This document shows positions 33,415 through 45,106 of a stretch of DNA of 64,000 nt, in pieces. Under the pieces are notes generated by a model that was not told the origin of the DNA, did not search any database, and saw only the letters and a program-made list of their open reading frames with translations. This DNA is from Megaustenia siamemsis. Its lineage: Eukaryota > Mollusca > Gastropoda > Stylommatophora > Ariophantidae. Each line of letters opens with the position of its first letter. Positions within the stretch are counted from its first letter, which is position 1. The stretch is from NCBI GenBank assembly GCA_032433765.1, contig JAVIAB010000160.1:17182049-17246048 (forward strand), read 5' to 3'. Position numbers and translations under genes: made by a program.

Positions 33415-34152
33415 CATCATGAAATACCGGGACTGCTGGCGTAGGTGATCATGTCTCTCCGCAAAAATCGACCTCGACAGTTATTTATCATTTCTGTTGT
33501 TGGCGTTCTGCCAAACCATTCTTTTAAGCTGTCTGGTATCTTTTCTCTTTGCTTCCCTCTATCTCTTCGTCCCTCAATTTTCCCAGTTGGCACAATATAT
33601 TCCAGCTGTTCCCTTCTCATTACATGGCCAAAATATGATGATTTTTTCTTCTTAATGTTGGAAATTGTCTCTTTGTTTTGCTGTGACCTCTTTCACAACG
33701 TTTTCATTACTCTTCTTAGTTGTCCATGGTATCCTCAACATTCTTCTGTAAAATCACATTTGTATAGACTCCATTGATTTTCTTGTCTGTTGCTCTATTG
33801 TCTATGATTCACATCCATATTTTAAGACTGGCTCTACATAACATTTAAGAACTCTTTTTCTTGTTTCTATTGTCAAAAATGGATTGCATAGTATCTTCCT
33901 CATTTCTTGGAAAGATGCTTTTGCCTGAGCCATTCTCCATCTCATCTATGTTGTACATCTATCGTCTGAGGTTAACAAAATTTCCAAATATTTAAATTCA
34001 TGTACCTGTTTTAATATTGTTCGTGTTCAATCGGAGTGGATCTGGCAGGCTCTAATTGTGAATTTCTGTCTGTGTGGGCGATCAACACACTTAACCTGAC
34101 AGCTGACTTCATGTGAGAGTCTGGAATCTTGCTCTGATTGAGCCCTGATCGC

Positions 34153-34199
<47 letters not shown>

Positions 34200-34425
34200 T
34201 TGTTCCACTTGTCTTTATTTTGCACTTGAGGTCATGTCCCTTTCTTTGTTGTTACCATTACTTCAGTCTTTTTGTTATTAAGGCTGAGTCCTTTATTTTT
34301 GTTTTCTTTCACTATAATGTCTAACATTTCTTGTAACTCATTTTCACACTCAGCGATTAAGACTATTTAATCAGCACACCTTAGATTAATTATATTATGA
34401 CCTCCGATTGTTATTCCGGTGTCAG
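33415..34425 (-). mobile_element. LINE-A reverse-transcriptase fragment, interrupted
   Basis: The 3' end reads MITYASSPGI near 33440. Upstream on the minus strand are REKIPDSLKEWFGRTPTTEM, RREQLEYIVPTGKIEGRRDR, the YLG block and KKTEV-type blocks. Farther upstream NLRCAD*IVLIAE shows the YADD box changed to CAD-stop near 34370. A 174-bp insertion sits at 34023-34196. Confidence 0.85.
34023..34196. mobile_element. Unknown 174-bp insertion ending in (AG)n
   Basis: ATATTGTTC at 34014-34022 is repeated at 34197-34205, and deleting the insert restores the LINE-A alignment. The insert ends in an AG run of about 50 bases. GTTCAATCGG near 34026 is loosely B-box-like. It may be a short non-autonomous element with a simple-sequence tail. 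Confidence 0.7.
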
Positions 34426-34770
34426 GTCAAGTAACTTTACCTGCTACTGTATGCAGTAGACAGTACAACCTGTCGCTGCCCTGCTGCCTTGCAGGTATGC
34501 TTTTGAGAGTAAAAGGCTAACGGAGGGTACCCTGAAGTAAAAGAACCCCACTGCCTTGTGAGTGAGACTTTATAGTCAAAGGCTAGCGGAGCCAACCGTA
34601 ATCAAACTGACGGAAGGCAACAGAAAACCACCGTCGTAATTTATTTGTACAATTATGAATCGCCACAATAATAAAATTATAGCCAGTACAATTCGTGCAC
34701 AGTTATTTGCCCCTGATGTTTTAGTTGATTTACACATGAGTGTCTTTGCAGGAGAATAAACAAACATAAG

Positions 34771-35030
34771 TAAAAAAAAAAATGATGACCCCTATCGCGA
34801 TAAGTGACGTATCGGGAATATGGCTTTAGTGACCATACATTTTGTAGACCTTAGGCACGTGATTTTTGGGGTAATGTGGTCAGTATTACACCTGTGTCAC
34901 TTTATTTTCCCATTTCAAAAATCCGGTACCCATTTCAGGCTGGGTGAACTCGGAAGCCGTCGATCAGGATCGAACCCGAGCTCTTGTCCTTTGTAGGCTA
35001 GTTCACTAACCACTGAGCTATGGCGGCTCC
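34771..35030 (-). mobile_element. SINE-1 (single head), diverged
   Basis: Full length on the minus strand, with TAGCTCAGTGGTTAG (AGCTATGGCGG side) and a GGTTCGATCCTG-type B box. The body has several substitutions. TSDs are not clear. Confidence 0.85.
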
Positions 35031-36130
35031 CAATACATACACATCTTCTTCTATAACACCTTCAAAGTGATTAGAAGTAGCTGCATCTTATACATTTAAA
35101 CCTTGTGTGCATACATATTGAGTCCCAGAAACAGTCAGATTTTTGCTAATCTTTCATCCCTGTATTACGAACATTAGCAACTAAACTAGTTTTCATACAT
35201 TAGCATCTACTTTAGAGTAAAATGATACATTTCATGTGTGGCGCCGCAAACTGAATCCGTTCTCATAAAATATAAATCTTAAGCATGAGTGGAATGTCCT
35301 AGTCTCAGAACATCGTCAACAATATATGTTGCAACATTTCCAAGATTGTAACAAAAATGTCACTCTGAGATCAAATTAAACAGCCGTGCCAGACAATTGC
35401 AATGGACATGTGACCTTCGCTTCTAAGCCACATAAATGGGATAATGACGTCATTTTTTGTTTTTGTCATAAGATGGTCGCATTACAGGTCTCATGCTATT
35501 GATGCTCGTCAGGATTTGTTGCGAAGGACTCCAGGTTTAGACCCATTCCGAGTCAAGTACGACAAGCAGGACACTATTAGCTCTTTAACTCCCAAATGAT
35601 TTTGTTGATTTTGAGAAAAGTCATCGTCAACTACAGTGCATGCTGGCGTAGATAACCATGTTTTTTTCCTGAACTTACAGTCGCTGCATTTGCCGCTGAC
35701 ACTTGGCGAAGTCATTTGCTTAAGATGTCTGCATTCATGTCAGTCTGTGTCAGTCACCGTCCAGAGTCAAGGGGGCAAATCAGGACACATACACCTATAT
35801 ACGACCATGTGTCCTGATGTTGTTCTTACCCTTCCATATTTGAATACTGTCCATGCGACCACTCCTTCTCCACCCAATCGGAACTACTTCTTTATGTTTC
35901 AATTGAAAAATATAACACGCCGTATGATAAATCGTTTTTGTGTTGCCATTACAACGGGGAGCTAATTTCTGAAATTGCCTACCTAGAACTTATACACATT
36001 GCAAGGTCAATAAATGCCGTTGTACGTTGTAGTAGGTTTGACCTCCTTAGACATTGAAGCCTATTTGTTAGTAACGGCTTGAGTTATTGTAACTATTAAC
36101 TATGACATTATATATATATATATCATGTCT
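35031..36130. other. Spacer, nothing recognised
   Basis: Two short frames (35509-35715 minus and 35636-35965 plus) overlap and have no family resemblance. TGCTGGCGTAGATAACCATG at 35641 resembles the LINE-A 3' end (minus) but extends no further. Confidence 0.4.
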
Positions 36131-36135
36131 ATACT

Positions 36136-36161
36136 AGGGGATACGGTGACTGGTTGTACAC
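36136..36161 (-). repeat. Single dispersed piece of the 84-bp satellite unit
   Basis: The reverse complement of CTGTGTACAACCAGTCACCG plus TATCC, the joint of two 84-bp units at 22.1-22.7 kb, lies here once, 14 kb away. The surrounding sequence does not match the unit. Confidence 0.7.
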
Positions 36162-36434
36162 AGAAATTTAACTCATTGAGTTGAAATGCGGCTGTGCTAT
36201 GTATTCTGATCAAATATTAGAGGGGTCGTGGCCTCCGTGTTGTCTCCTGAATTTCCGCCGCTGCTAACAAGGCGTGGAGGGAACCTTAACTTTTTCTTTA
36301 CAAGCATTATTACACATCCAGTAGAAGTTTATTTATGTTTACAGTATCTATATCAGAGTTACAATAATCCGTACAGCTGCACTATAAGCATAAACACAAA
36401 GTATGTAAAATGTATTTTTATCCACAATAACGAC

Positions 36435-36780
36435 AGTAGATTAATGCTGGAAAGCAATGAAAGAAGTAAGAAACGACATGAATGTATTCGAAAATAAATG
36501 TCTAAGGAAGATACCCTACCCACAGTGGAATACATTTAAAACAAGAACATACATGAGAGCGTTAGACGTGCAACTAAAAATCTCACCGGCAACAAAGAAG
36601 AGAAAGTGACCAGCTGTTGGTCATGTGATGAGAAAAATAACCACAGAGTCATAAATAAAGCGCCTAAATGAGAAACAGAAGAAAAGAAAAGAAACAAGTC
36701 TCCTTTGAGAGACACTGAGACTAACACTGACAAGAGTACCAAAGATGGTTGGCATCAACTCCTTTACTAAGCTAGAGAAG
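36435..36780 (+). mobile_element. RTE-like LINE C-terminal relic
   Basis: The blocks NVFENKCLRKIPYPQWNTFK, VGHVMRKI, and LRETLRLTLTRVPK in mixed frames align with the same blocks in the copy at 1540-1830. It is decayed, with no catalytic part. Confidence 0.6.
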
Positions 36781-37429
36781 TTTGCTCTGAATATTATTAT
36801 TTAGAGGACCATTGGGACGTGTGATGGTACCAAAGATAATTATATGTCCCGCCCACATTTTTATTATTACACTTCCGAAGGCCTTATATAGTTTTATACA
36901 TGCCAAAGTTACCAATATCATCATTTATTAAATGAAAAGAAAATGATCTTACCCTAAGGATCACGTGACCACTGACAACCAATCAAACACGTTTTATCCA
37001 TGCTACCGACGTATTCATAATGATATCCAATCGGATTAATAGACCGTGCTGATGCATTCATTGGGCGTGGCGTGACTCAAATTGTGTGACTTGTGTTTAT
37101 GCCCACTCGCAGCTTTACAGTTTTTAGTTCTTAACTTCACTAATGCAAGCTGAAATATAGAAAGAAAAATAATCACAAATAAATCAATTGCTTCAATCCA
37201 AACTAATTGATTGTTCCATTATATTATCTAATTTGAAATTAATAAACCGTTCAACAAACAAGTATATTTATTTTTTTTTTTACTTGAGTCATCATCATGA
37301 CCATTACATCGAGAAAAGGTCTAGAAGTACTTTGGTCTCATTTGTGATCCAGTAGAGAGATCACTACGCTGGTCACGAACGTGGTGACACCAGTAATGTT
37401 TTCATTATTATTTATATTATTTTCATCAA
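36781..37429. other. AT-rich spacer, nothing recognised
   Basis: No element or reading frame was recognised. Confidence 0.45.
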
Positions 37430-37812
37430 CATCATGTGTCATACCGGTTGACGTTGGCGATCATGTCCTTCCATAATCTTATACCCACAGTGCATCGTAT
37501 CAGTTCTGTTGTTGACTGTTTTCTATGCTATGACACAAAGCTATCTAGTTTTATTTTCTCTCTACGTCGTCCGCGATCTCTCTTTCCCTGAATGTTGCCA
37601 GTTGTAACCAAGAATTCCAACTTTCCTCTTCTCACGATATCCTAAAAAAATGTTGATTATTCCATTATGATGTTTTTTCTTATGAGCTCAAATTTTATGT
37701 TGGTCTCTTTGAGAACTTCCTCATTGATCTTTTTAGCTGTCCACAGAACTTTCGAATGAACAACATTCTTCTGAGAAATGCCATCTATGTGGCTACTATT
37801 CGTCTTTATATA
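37430..37812 (-). mobile_element. LINE-C 3' end fragment
   Basis: The plus-strand text GTGTCATACCGGTTGACGTT is the reverse complement of the YANRYGT end. The distal ORF follows up to the helix region near 37800. There are frame breaks and small indels throughout. Confidence 0.8.
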
Positions 37813-37849
37813 TATATTATTTTAATTAATAAAAACTGTCCTTACGGCA

Positions 37850-38060
37850 TTTCCCAATAATTGTGGTCTGCCAAGAAGACTTATAGTACCGGAGAATAAA
37901 GGTCGCATGTCCAATGCTGTCGCCGCGAGGGGTTCGGGTCTGAGTTTATATTTCACATCCGATTGAAAAAAAAATACGACCCTACCGAGTTCGAACTCGC
38001 ATTTACTTGGTATCTACCTCAACGTGTTATCGATTCGGCAACTCGTTCGCCGTAGTATTT
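37850..38060 (-). mobile_element. Possible tRNA-derived SINE
   Basis: On the minus strand a head near 38056-37980 contains GAGTTGCCGAATCG (A-box-like), and GCGAGTTCGAACTCGG forms a strong T-arm/B box with a 4-bp perfect stem. A T-run and another GC-rich block follow. No second copy in the window. Confidence 0.45.
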
Positions 38061-38149
38061 CACAATTACTTTAATAATGATCAGAAATAACCTTTATATT
38101 ATCACCAGGACAATGAGGTGGATAAAGCAATTTATTTTTAATTTTTTAA

Positions 38150-38570
38150 AAATGAAGAGCTATTTTTGGGTGTGTGTGCTCTGCTCTGAGCATAAAAGCT
38201 ATTTTTGTGTGTGCTCTGCTCTGAGTATAATAGTTCATTTTGTGTGTGCTCTGCTCTGAGCATAAGAGCTATGTTTGAGTGTGTGTGTGTGCTCTGCTCT
38301 GAACATAAAAGCTATTTTTGTGTGTGCTCTGCTCTGAGCATAAGAGTTCTTTATGTGTGTGCTCTGCTCTGAACATAAGAGCTATGTTTGTGTGTGTGTG
38401 TGTGTGTGTGTGCTCTGCTCTGAGCATAAGAACTATTTATGTGTGTGCTCTGCTCTGAGCATAATAGTTATTTTTGCGTGTGCTCTGCTCTCAGAATTTT
38501 AGTTTTTTGTGTGTGTGCTCTGCTCTGAGCATAAGAGCCATTTTTGTGTCATTCTCTGCTCTGAGTGAGC
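38150..38570. repeat. Minisatellite with core GTGTGCTCTGCTCTGAGCAT, about 10 units
   Basis: Units of 33-45 bp share TGTGCTCTGCTCTGAGCATA followed by AGAGCTATTTT variants. Length differences come from an embedded (TG)n run. Confidence 0.9.
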
Positions 38571-38689
38571 TATCTTTTGTTCTGTGTCTTTGACAGAAAT
38601 GGGCATCCGAACTCGTCAACTTTGAGATGAAGAGTTACAGGAGAAATAAGCCAAACTGCTCTAAGTGTGATATCATCACCATCATCCTC

Positions 38690-39425
38690 AAGTACCATGC
38701 CTGCTGGCGTAGGTGGTCATGTCTCTCCACAACTTTCGATCTCGACAGTTATTTATCATTTCTGTTGTTGACCTTCTGCCAAGCCATTCTCATAAGCTGT
38801 CTGGTATCTTTTATCTTTGCTTCCCTATATCTCTTCGTCCCTCAATTTTCCCAGTTGTCACAATATATTCCAGCTCTTCCATTCTTTTTACATAGCCAAA
38901 AATATTCTTCAGTAAAATCACATCTCTCCAGTAATTTTCTTGTCTGTTATCCTGTTGTCCATTATTCACATCTCTATGTTAAGACTGGCTCTACATAACA
39001 TTTAAGAACTCTTTTTATTTTGTATATTGTCAAAAATGGATTGCAGAATACCGTCCTAATTTTTAGAGAACATGCTTTTGCCTGAGCCATTCTGCATCTC
39101 ACCTCTTTTGTACATCTACCGCCTGAAGTTAACATAGTTCCATATATTTAAATTCATTTACCTGTTTTAATATTGTTCCAATTACAGTTATTGTGCATTG
39201 CGTGGGGTCTTTTTCTTTGTTGCTACCATTACTTCTGTCTTTTTCTTTGTTGCTACCATTACTTCTGTCTTTTTCCTATTGAAAGTCTGTCCTTTATTGT
39301 CGTTTCCGTCACTATAATGTCTAACTTTTCTTGTAACTTATTTTTACTTTTAGCGATTAAGACAGCATCAACAGCTTACATAAGGTTATTTATATTATGA
39401 CTTCCAATTGTTATTCCAGGCATGC
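38690..39425 (-). mobile_element. LINE-A reverse-transcriptase fragment
   Basis: The 3' end starts at the ATC-rich stretch near 38675 and the CATGCCTGCTGGCGTAGG block. The central part is shortened by an internal deletion near 38885-38905. At the catalytic site the minus strand reads NLM*AVDAVLIAK, so YADD is lost near 39370. It is a dead copy. Confidence 0.82.
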
Positions 39426-39499
39426 CCCTTAGGGAACTTAAAATAATCTTACTAGGCATATGCAATCACTATGCAATCTGATTACACATATTAAATAAA

Positions 39500-40150
39500 T
39501 CTGGTGACAGTGTAACAGTAAGCTAGTGAAAGCATCAGGCAGGCTGACTTGGTGTTACCCGCTTCGCAGTAGACAATAGCAGTATCATATAACAGCGACC
39601 ATCTCAGAGGACCGGACGAGCGACAACAGGAACGGGGAAATGGAGAGATCAAAAGAAGACCCTACTCGCACGGCAGCGGTGGATTGGCTGTTGAGTCATT
39701 GACGAGTAAATAAACTCAAGAAAGACAGCGATAGAGCTAGAGAGAAAATCAGGCAGGGAGTTAGATAGGAGTCAGTAGGACTCTAGTTAGATTAAGATCA
39801 GTTAGAAAGGAGAATTAGATACTTAAAGTTAAAACACACAGAAAAAGTAGAAGTTTAGGTTAAGAAGTGAAGCCAGTTTATTAAGAAGTTAGAATCGTCA
39901 AGTTGTAGTTCAATTCCACAGTTGAAGTTATTAAACAAGTTGATAGAAGTTTTAGGAACGTAAGCTGTGAAAGTGTTTTAAAAGATTCCAAGAGTTGTGT
40001 ATCCCATTTCATACAGTATCGTAAGTTGAACAAAGTTGATAACAATTGCCTGATGTTTAATAAATGTATAAAATGCACTTATGGACTGTTCAATAAACAT
40101 CTGTGGTAACCGCTGAGCGTCTACGTGCGTCATATTATATCACGTGCCAC
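39500..40150 (+). mobile_element. Possible solo LTR
   Basis: About 0.6 kb of unique-looking A-rich sequence contains several AATAAA-type signals near its right end (39707, 40057 and 40091), followed by GTAACCGCTGAGCG. That layout is common for LTRs. I could not find exact TG...CA ends, a TSD, a second LTR or internal coding sequence, so this is a weak call. Confidence 0.25.
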
Positions 40151-40529
40151 GAGAATTATTAAAAGTCAATAAACTTGATTACAATTTATATATATATGAG
40201 AGAACAGAGTCTGTTATGATTGACGTTGTGATCAATGTAATGTGATTGAGTGTATACAAGCCAAAAACGTCATGGTAGCACAACAAATAAGATGCAAAAC
40301 AGAACGCTATAACAACAGCACATAACTTTGCCTAACACCCTGTTTTATTTGTTGAAACATTCCCAATTGATTTCCAGTTCTTATAGCCCCTTTTTGTTGC
40401 CAGTACATGTTCTATATTATTTTTAGATCTTTGCTGTCTATGTTTATGCTTTCCGAAAATGTGATTATTTGTAGGTGATATAGGCCGGATAGTTGTAAAC
40501 ATAAGACAAGCACTTAAATAATCTCGTTA
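40151..40529. other. Spacer, nothing recognised
   Basis: AT-rich DNA without an assigned element. Confidence 0.45.
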
Positions 40530-40790
40530 AAATGGATCCCCTAAAAAGATTCTACGTCAAATTAGGCCCACGAATTAGTCTCAACGTTAATTCCTATCCC
40601 GCCCAAATTAGCCTAACCGTGAAAGGATTCTCCTCCTCCCTCCCACTCCGAATTAACCTCCACGTTGAAGAGGATTCTTAAATTGGTCTCAGAGTTAAAG
40701 CGCACTCCTGAATCGACGTCACTATTAAAGATGATCCCCAAATTAATCTCAAAATTACAGCGGAACTAAATTAGACTCAATAGTGTCCCT
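40530..40790. repeat. Degenerate ~30-bp tandem repeat, left part
   Basis: AATTA..CTCAACGTTAA-like units recur about every 27-45 bases with strong divergence. The same motif continues at 41515-41745, on the far side of the SINE-2 copy. Confidence 0.6.
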
Positions 40791-41058
40791 TTCAGTCCTG
40801 ACAGGACCTAAAAGTCCCACTTCATATTTGCTACATTATCTCAGTTAACAAGTGTTGTTTTCTGGTGGGACTTGTAGGCTCAGAAGACTATATCTCTGGG
40901 AATTGCCAACAGGTGACGGTGGTAGCATGACCTACCCGATGTGGTTATTTACTTTGGTTTACAAATTTTCGAGCTTCTAGTTTTTTGTCCCTTTACATTT
41001 ATACATGATAACGAAGGTCTGCAAGGATTTCTGAGTCTCACATGAAACCAAGGGAGGT

Positions 41059-41393
41059 TGGGGCCTTTGTAGCCTAGTTGGGAAAACCACTGACTGTGCT
41101 ACCAACTTTCGGACAAACCGTGTTCGATTTCCGCTGGAAGCAGTGTGAGTTGTACTCGTGGTTAGAACATAAAATAACCCCGTGGTCGACCCAGCCGCTG
41201 ACAGAAATGATACCAGGGTAGTACTCTGGGAAGGTGAGGAATGCCGCCTCAAATTGTGAGCTTCGATGCTTGATGTGACACTATCCAGAAGTGTCCATAC
41301 ACTTCTGGCTAGGCAGTCGAGCACAAATGGGTGAAAACTCGCAGGCTAATACGGCGTTTCAAGTCCCGTACTTTACCTTAACCAACAAAGGCC
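41059..41393 (+). mobile_element. SINE-2, most complete copy
   Basis: The head has TAGCCTAGTTGGGAAA (A-box-like) and TGTTCGATTTCCGC (B box). Body blocks follow: GTGTGAGTTGTACTCGTGG, CTTCGATGCTTGA, GACACTATCCAGAA and GTACTTTACC. Flanking sequences AACGAAGGTCTGCAAGGA (41009 on) and AACAAAGGCCTGTCAGGA (41384 on) are similar and may be an old, long target repeat. Two fragments of this family lie at 3.6 and 25.4 kb. Confidence 0.75.
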
Positions 41394-41514
41394 TGTCAGG
41401 ACTCCAGAGTCTCACATCGTAGAAAAAAAATAATTAAAATGTTTACCAGACAATGGATGGTGTGTTGTTGTTTGGAGTCACTACTATAATCGAATCACCT
41501 AAATTATTCTAAAA

Positions 41515-41745
41515 ATCGCTAACAAAAAAGTCTGGCCTGAAATAGTTTAAAGAGAGTCTCAGTATTACCCTCAACTTTACTAGCGAACTTTGAATTAACA
41601 TCAACATTAATTAATGTTAATGAATTAATTCTCCGAATTAAACTAAAAATTACGGCAAACCCTCAATTAACTTCATCATTGCAATATACCTCCCATTCAG
41701 CCAAAATTCTACATTAAACTGCATCAACACTTTAGCTGAACGATA
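41515..41745. repeat. Degenerate ~30-bp tandem repeat, right part
   Basis: The continuation of the array at 40530-40790, with AATTAA.CT.A..ATTA motifs. Probably one old array split by later insertion(s). Confidence 0.5.
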
Positions 41746-41821
41746 AGTTATAATATAGTCTCTTAGTAGACAGTGAAAGAAACAAAACATACTCATACAT
41801 TCGAACTAGCTGAACATATAT

Positions 41822-42325
41822 CATCATCATCATCATAATCATCATCATCAAGTACCGGACCTGTTGGCGTTGGTAATCACATTTCTCCACAACTTTCGAT
41901 CTCGATAGTTATTTATAAATTCTGTTGTTGACCTTCTGCCAAGCCAATCTCTTAAGCTGTCTGGTGAAAAAAAGGAAAGTAAAGTACCCCCGTCACGCCA
42001 AGTGGCGTATAGGGAAATATGATGTTAGTGACCCTATATATTACAGACCTTCAGCACATGATTTTTTGGGGTAATGAGGTCAGTATTACGCCCGTGCTGC
42101 TTTACTTTCCCAGAAAAAAATCCGGTACCCATTTAAGCCTGGGTGAACCCGGAAGCCGTCGGTTGGGATCGAACCCTACCCCTTGTCCGTGGTAGTCCAG
42201 TTCACTAACCACTGAGCTATCGCGGCTCCAAGCTGTCTGGTATCTTTTCTATTTTCTTCCCTCAATCTCTTCGTCCCTCAATTTTTACAGTTGTTACAAT
42301 ATGCTCCAGCTGTTCTCTTCTCATA
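41822..42325 (-). mobile_element. LINE-A 3' end fragment with nested SINE-1
   Basis: A 3' (ATC)n tail, then the plus-strand mirror of the RPGT end (ACCGGACCTGTTGGCG) and the REKIPDSL region. It is split by the SINE at 41966-42229 and resumes to QLEYIV-type codons near 42300. Confidence 0.88.
41966..42229 (-). mobile_element. SINE-1 (single head) with perfect 12-bp TSD in LINE-A
   Basis: AAGCTGTCTGGT at 41954-41965 is duplicated exactly at 42230-42241. The copy is full length and close to the family consensus, so it is younger than its LINE-A host. Confidence 0.95.
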
Positions 42326-42572
42326 GCCATAGTTGAACATATACTGGTATCTAACATTATGTTTTCTATTTATACCCCATACACATTTTTCATTAAAAAC
42401 GTATTCAATTACTGGCTTTTAAATTATATTCTTTATAATCATATGTATCGTTTTAACATTATCATAATAACATGTTTAACATCATCGTTTTTCTCATTAT
42501 CCTTATAGTCGTTTTCAACAATAATTTTAATAAATAAAGACACTACCGGTATGTCACAATCAGCAATATCAC

Positions 42573-43040
42573 TCATCATCATCATCATCATCATCATCAT
42601 CGAGTGCCTTCTCCGCAACGAAGGTTGGCTACCACGGAGCGCCATTCTTCTCTGTCTCTTGCTTTGATGGTGCAGGATGTCATAGGCTGATTTGTCCATA
42701 TTTTGATGTTACTCGTCCATGGTAGTCTTGGTCTGCCTTTGCCTCTTTTACCTTGTATTTTCCCCTCCAGGATTACTTTTAGTAGGCTATTGTGTCTTTT
42801 AACGTGCCCCAAAAATTTCATTTGTCTTGTCTTAATTGTATTTAGTAGTTCTCTTTTCATTTTCAGTTCTTTTAAAACTTCATCGTTTGTTATCTTTTCT
42901 TTACATCCAATTCTACCTATTCTTCTATAAATCCACATTTCAAAGGCGTCAATTCTCTGTTCTGTTTTCTTGTCTAATGTCCATGTTTCTGCACCACATA
43001 GGAATATTGAGAAGATGTAACATTTTGCTATTCTTAGTTT
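42573..43040 (-). mobile_element. LINE-B 3' end fragment
   Basis: The (ATC)n tail is at 42573-42602. The minus strand encodes RIAKCYIFSIFLCGAETWTL, then RRIGRIGCKEKITNDEVLKE, then GHVKRHNSLLKVILEGKIQG, ending LRCGEGTR. The frame is open without interruption over this whole stretch, so this copy is relatively young. It is joined at 43040 to an RTE-like fragment. Confidence 0.92.
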
Positions 43041-43325
43041 TCTTGGGGATTCTAAAAAAAGGGCCTGTTGTGTAATACTCTCAGTTGGCTTCTGTAGTGT
43101 GTGTCCTATCCTGCGCCATCGTCTTCGCTGTATCTCTTTATCCACTGGTATTTGACTGCTACATTTCCATAATTCTATGTTAGTGATTTTGTCCTGCCAT
43201 TTCCACCCTTTTATTCTGCATAAGCATCCATTAATGAAAGTCTGTATCTTCGTGATTGTCAATTTTGTTGTTCTCCATGTTTCACATCCATATAATAGGA
43301 CCGCCTTAACATTAAGCAAACATAT
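43041..43325 (-). mobile_element. RTE-like LINE thumb/C-terminal fragment
   Basis: The minus strand reads MLNVKAVLLYGCETWRTTKL, then GWKWQDKITNIELWKCSSQI, then RRRWRRIGHTLQKPTESI and QALFLESPRK. This is a clear RTE-clade pattern (LLYG.ETWRTT, W...I.N..LW, RRW..IGHTL). The frame is open and continues without a break into LINE-B, creating one 240-codon chimeric frame (42597-43319). Confidence 0.9.
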
Positions 43326-43996
43326 TACTTGTTATTAATTAGCTTTGTTGCATTTCCCGGGGTATGACTCACTTCCGCCTTGCTGAGGTCGTCATGAACT
43401 ATCAAGAACGAGATCGGTGTTTATATGGATATTGTCCGAGGAGGCAGACGAGGGTTATAACTCAAATACCAACAACAACAGAAAAACCCAGAAAAATATT
43501 CATAGATAAATGAGTATATATTAAGTGAGAAGCTAACCACCAGAGCACCAGCTGTCACTTACTAGATTGAACGAAAACACGCATACACACAACAACACCA
43601 ACAACAACAGCACGTACACTGAGGCAGTTTGTAACTGAATAAGTACCTACAGAGAAGTGCAAACACGCAACGGTTGACACTTAGAGAAGCAAAAATGTAT
43701 GGCATAAAAAAAAATAAATAAATAAAAATAAACAAGGAAAAGAGAATAGGATCTTTTTATTTGCGTTTTGTACCGCTGAAAAATATGGTCACAACACAAA
43801 TGCACGAACTCCGTAGCATCAGAAAAGATATTAAAATAATTGTATTTCTTTTACATTAATTGCTGAATTGTTAATACATATTTTAATTGCAGTCATTTTT
43901 GGCGCATTTTTTCTTTCGTTTTCTTACCGGTTCGTTAACTCTTTATCTGCTCTCCACTTCACGTTAACTCGCGCTCACTTCAAGTGCATGCCCCTA
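43326..43996. other. Spacer, nothing recognised
   Basis: Contains short CAA-rich stretches. No element was assigned. Confidence 0.45.
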
Positions 43997-44371
<375 letters not shown>

Positions 44372-44489
44372 TCAGGGTGTCTATTCTTGATTGTTTCTTT
44401 CCTTTTTAATACCCATTTCACCCTCGCACAATGTTTTACTCTTTATATATCCTTTACTTTCTCTCTCACACATAGACAAAGTAAAATAG

Positions 44490-45013
44490 AATGAGTTAGT
44501 GAATGAGCGAGTGCTTAAGTGGGTGAGTGTGTGAGTTAGTGAATGAGTGAGTGCTTAAGTGGGTGAGTGTGTAAGTTAGTGAATGAGTGAGTGTTTAAGT
44601 GGGTGAGTGTGTGATTTAGTGAATGAGTGAGTGCTTAAGTTGGTGAGTGTGTGAGTTAGTGAATGAGTGAGTGCTTAAGTGCGTGAGTGTGTGATTTAGT
44701 AAATGTGGGTATGTCAGTGAGTTAGAGAATGATTGAGTTAGTGGGTCAGTGTCAGTGAGTGAGTGTGTGTCAGTGTATTTGTGTGTGCATGAAAGAGAGT
44801 GAGTGATTGAGTGAGTGAATGAGTGCGTGAATGTATGAGTTATTGAGGAAATGGGGGAGTGAGTGAGTGAATGAGTGAGTTATTGAGCGAGTTACTGAGT
44901 GAGTGAGTGAGTGAGTTAGTGAATAATTGATTGATTGATTGACTGATTGATTGATTGAATGAGTGAATGAGTGAGTTATTGAGTGATTGAGAGAGTGAGT
45001 GAGTGAGTTAGTG

Positions 45014-45046
<33 letters not shown>

Positions 45047-45106
45047 GTGAGTGAGTGAGTGAGTGAGTGAGTGAGTGAGTGAGTGAGTGAGTGAGTGAGT
45101 GAGTGA
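44490..45106. repeat. GAGT-based repeat: 40-bp units grading into (GAGT)n/(GATT)n
   Basis: Between 44490 and 44700 a ~64-bp compound unit (GTGAGTTAGTGAATGAGTGA plus GTGCTTAAGTGGGTGAGTGT) repeats. To the right it degrades into pure GAGT and GATT runs. This is a simple-sequence region at several scales. Confidence 0.9.

Noticed and set aside
35636..35965. 109-codon frame with several Cys and His, considered as a zinc-finger fragment
   Set aside because: The spacing does not fit a C2H2 or other finger and the overlapping opposite frame is equally open.
40977..41324. 115-codon minus-strand frame
   Set aside because: Coincides with the antisense of a SINE-2 copy.
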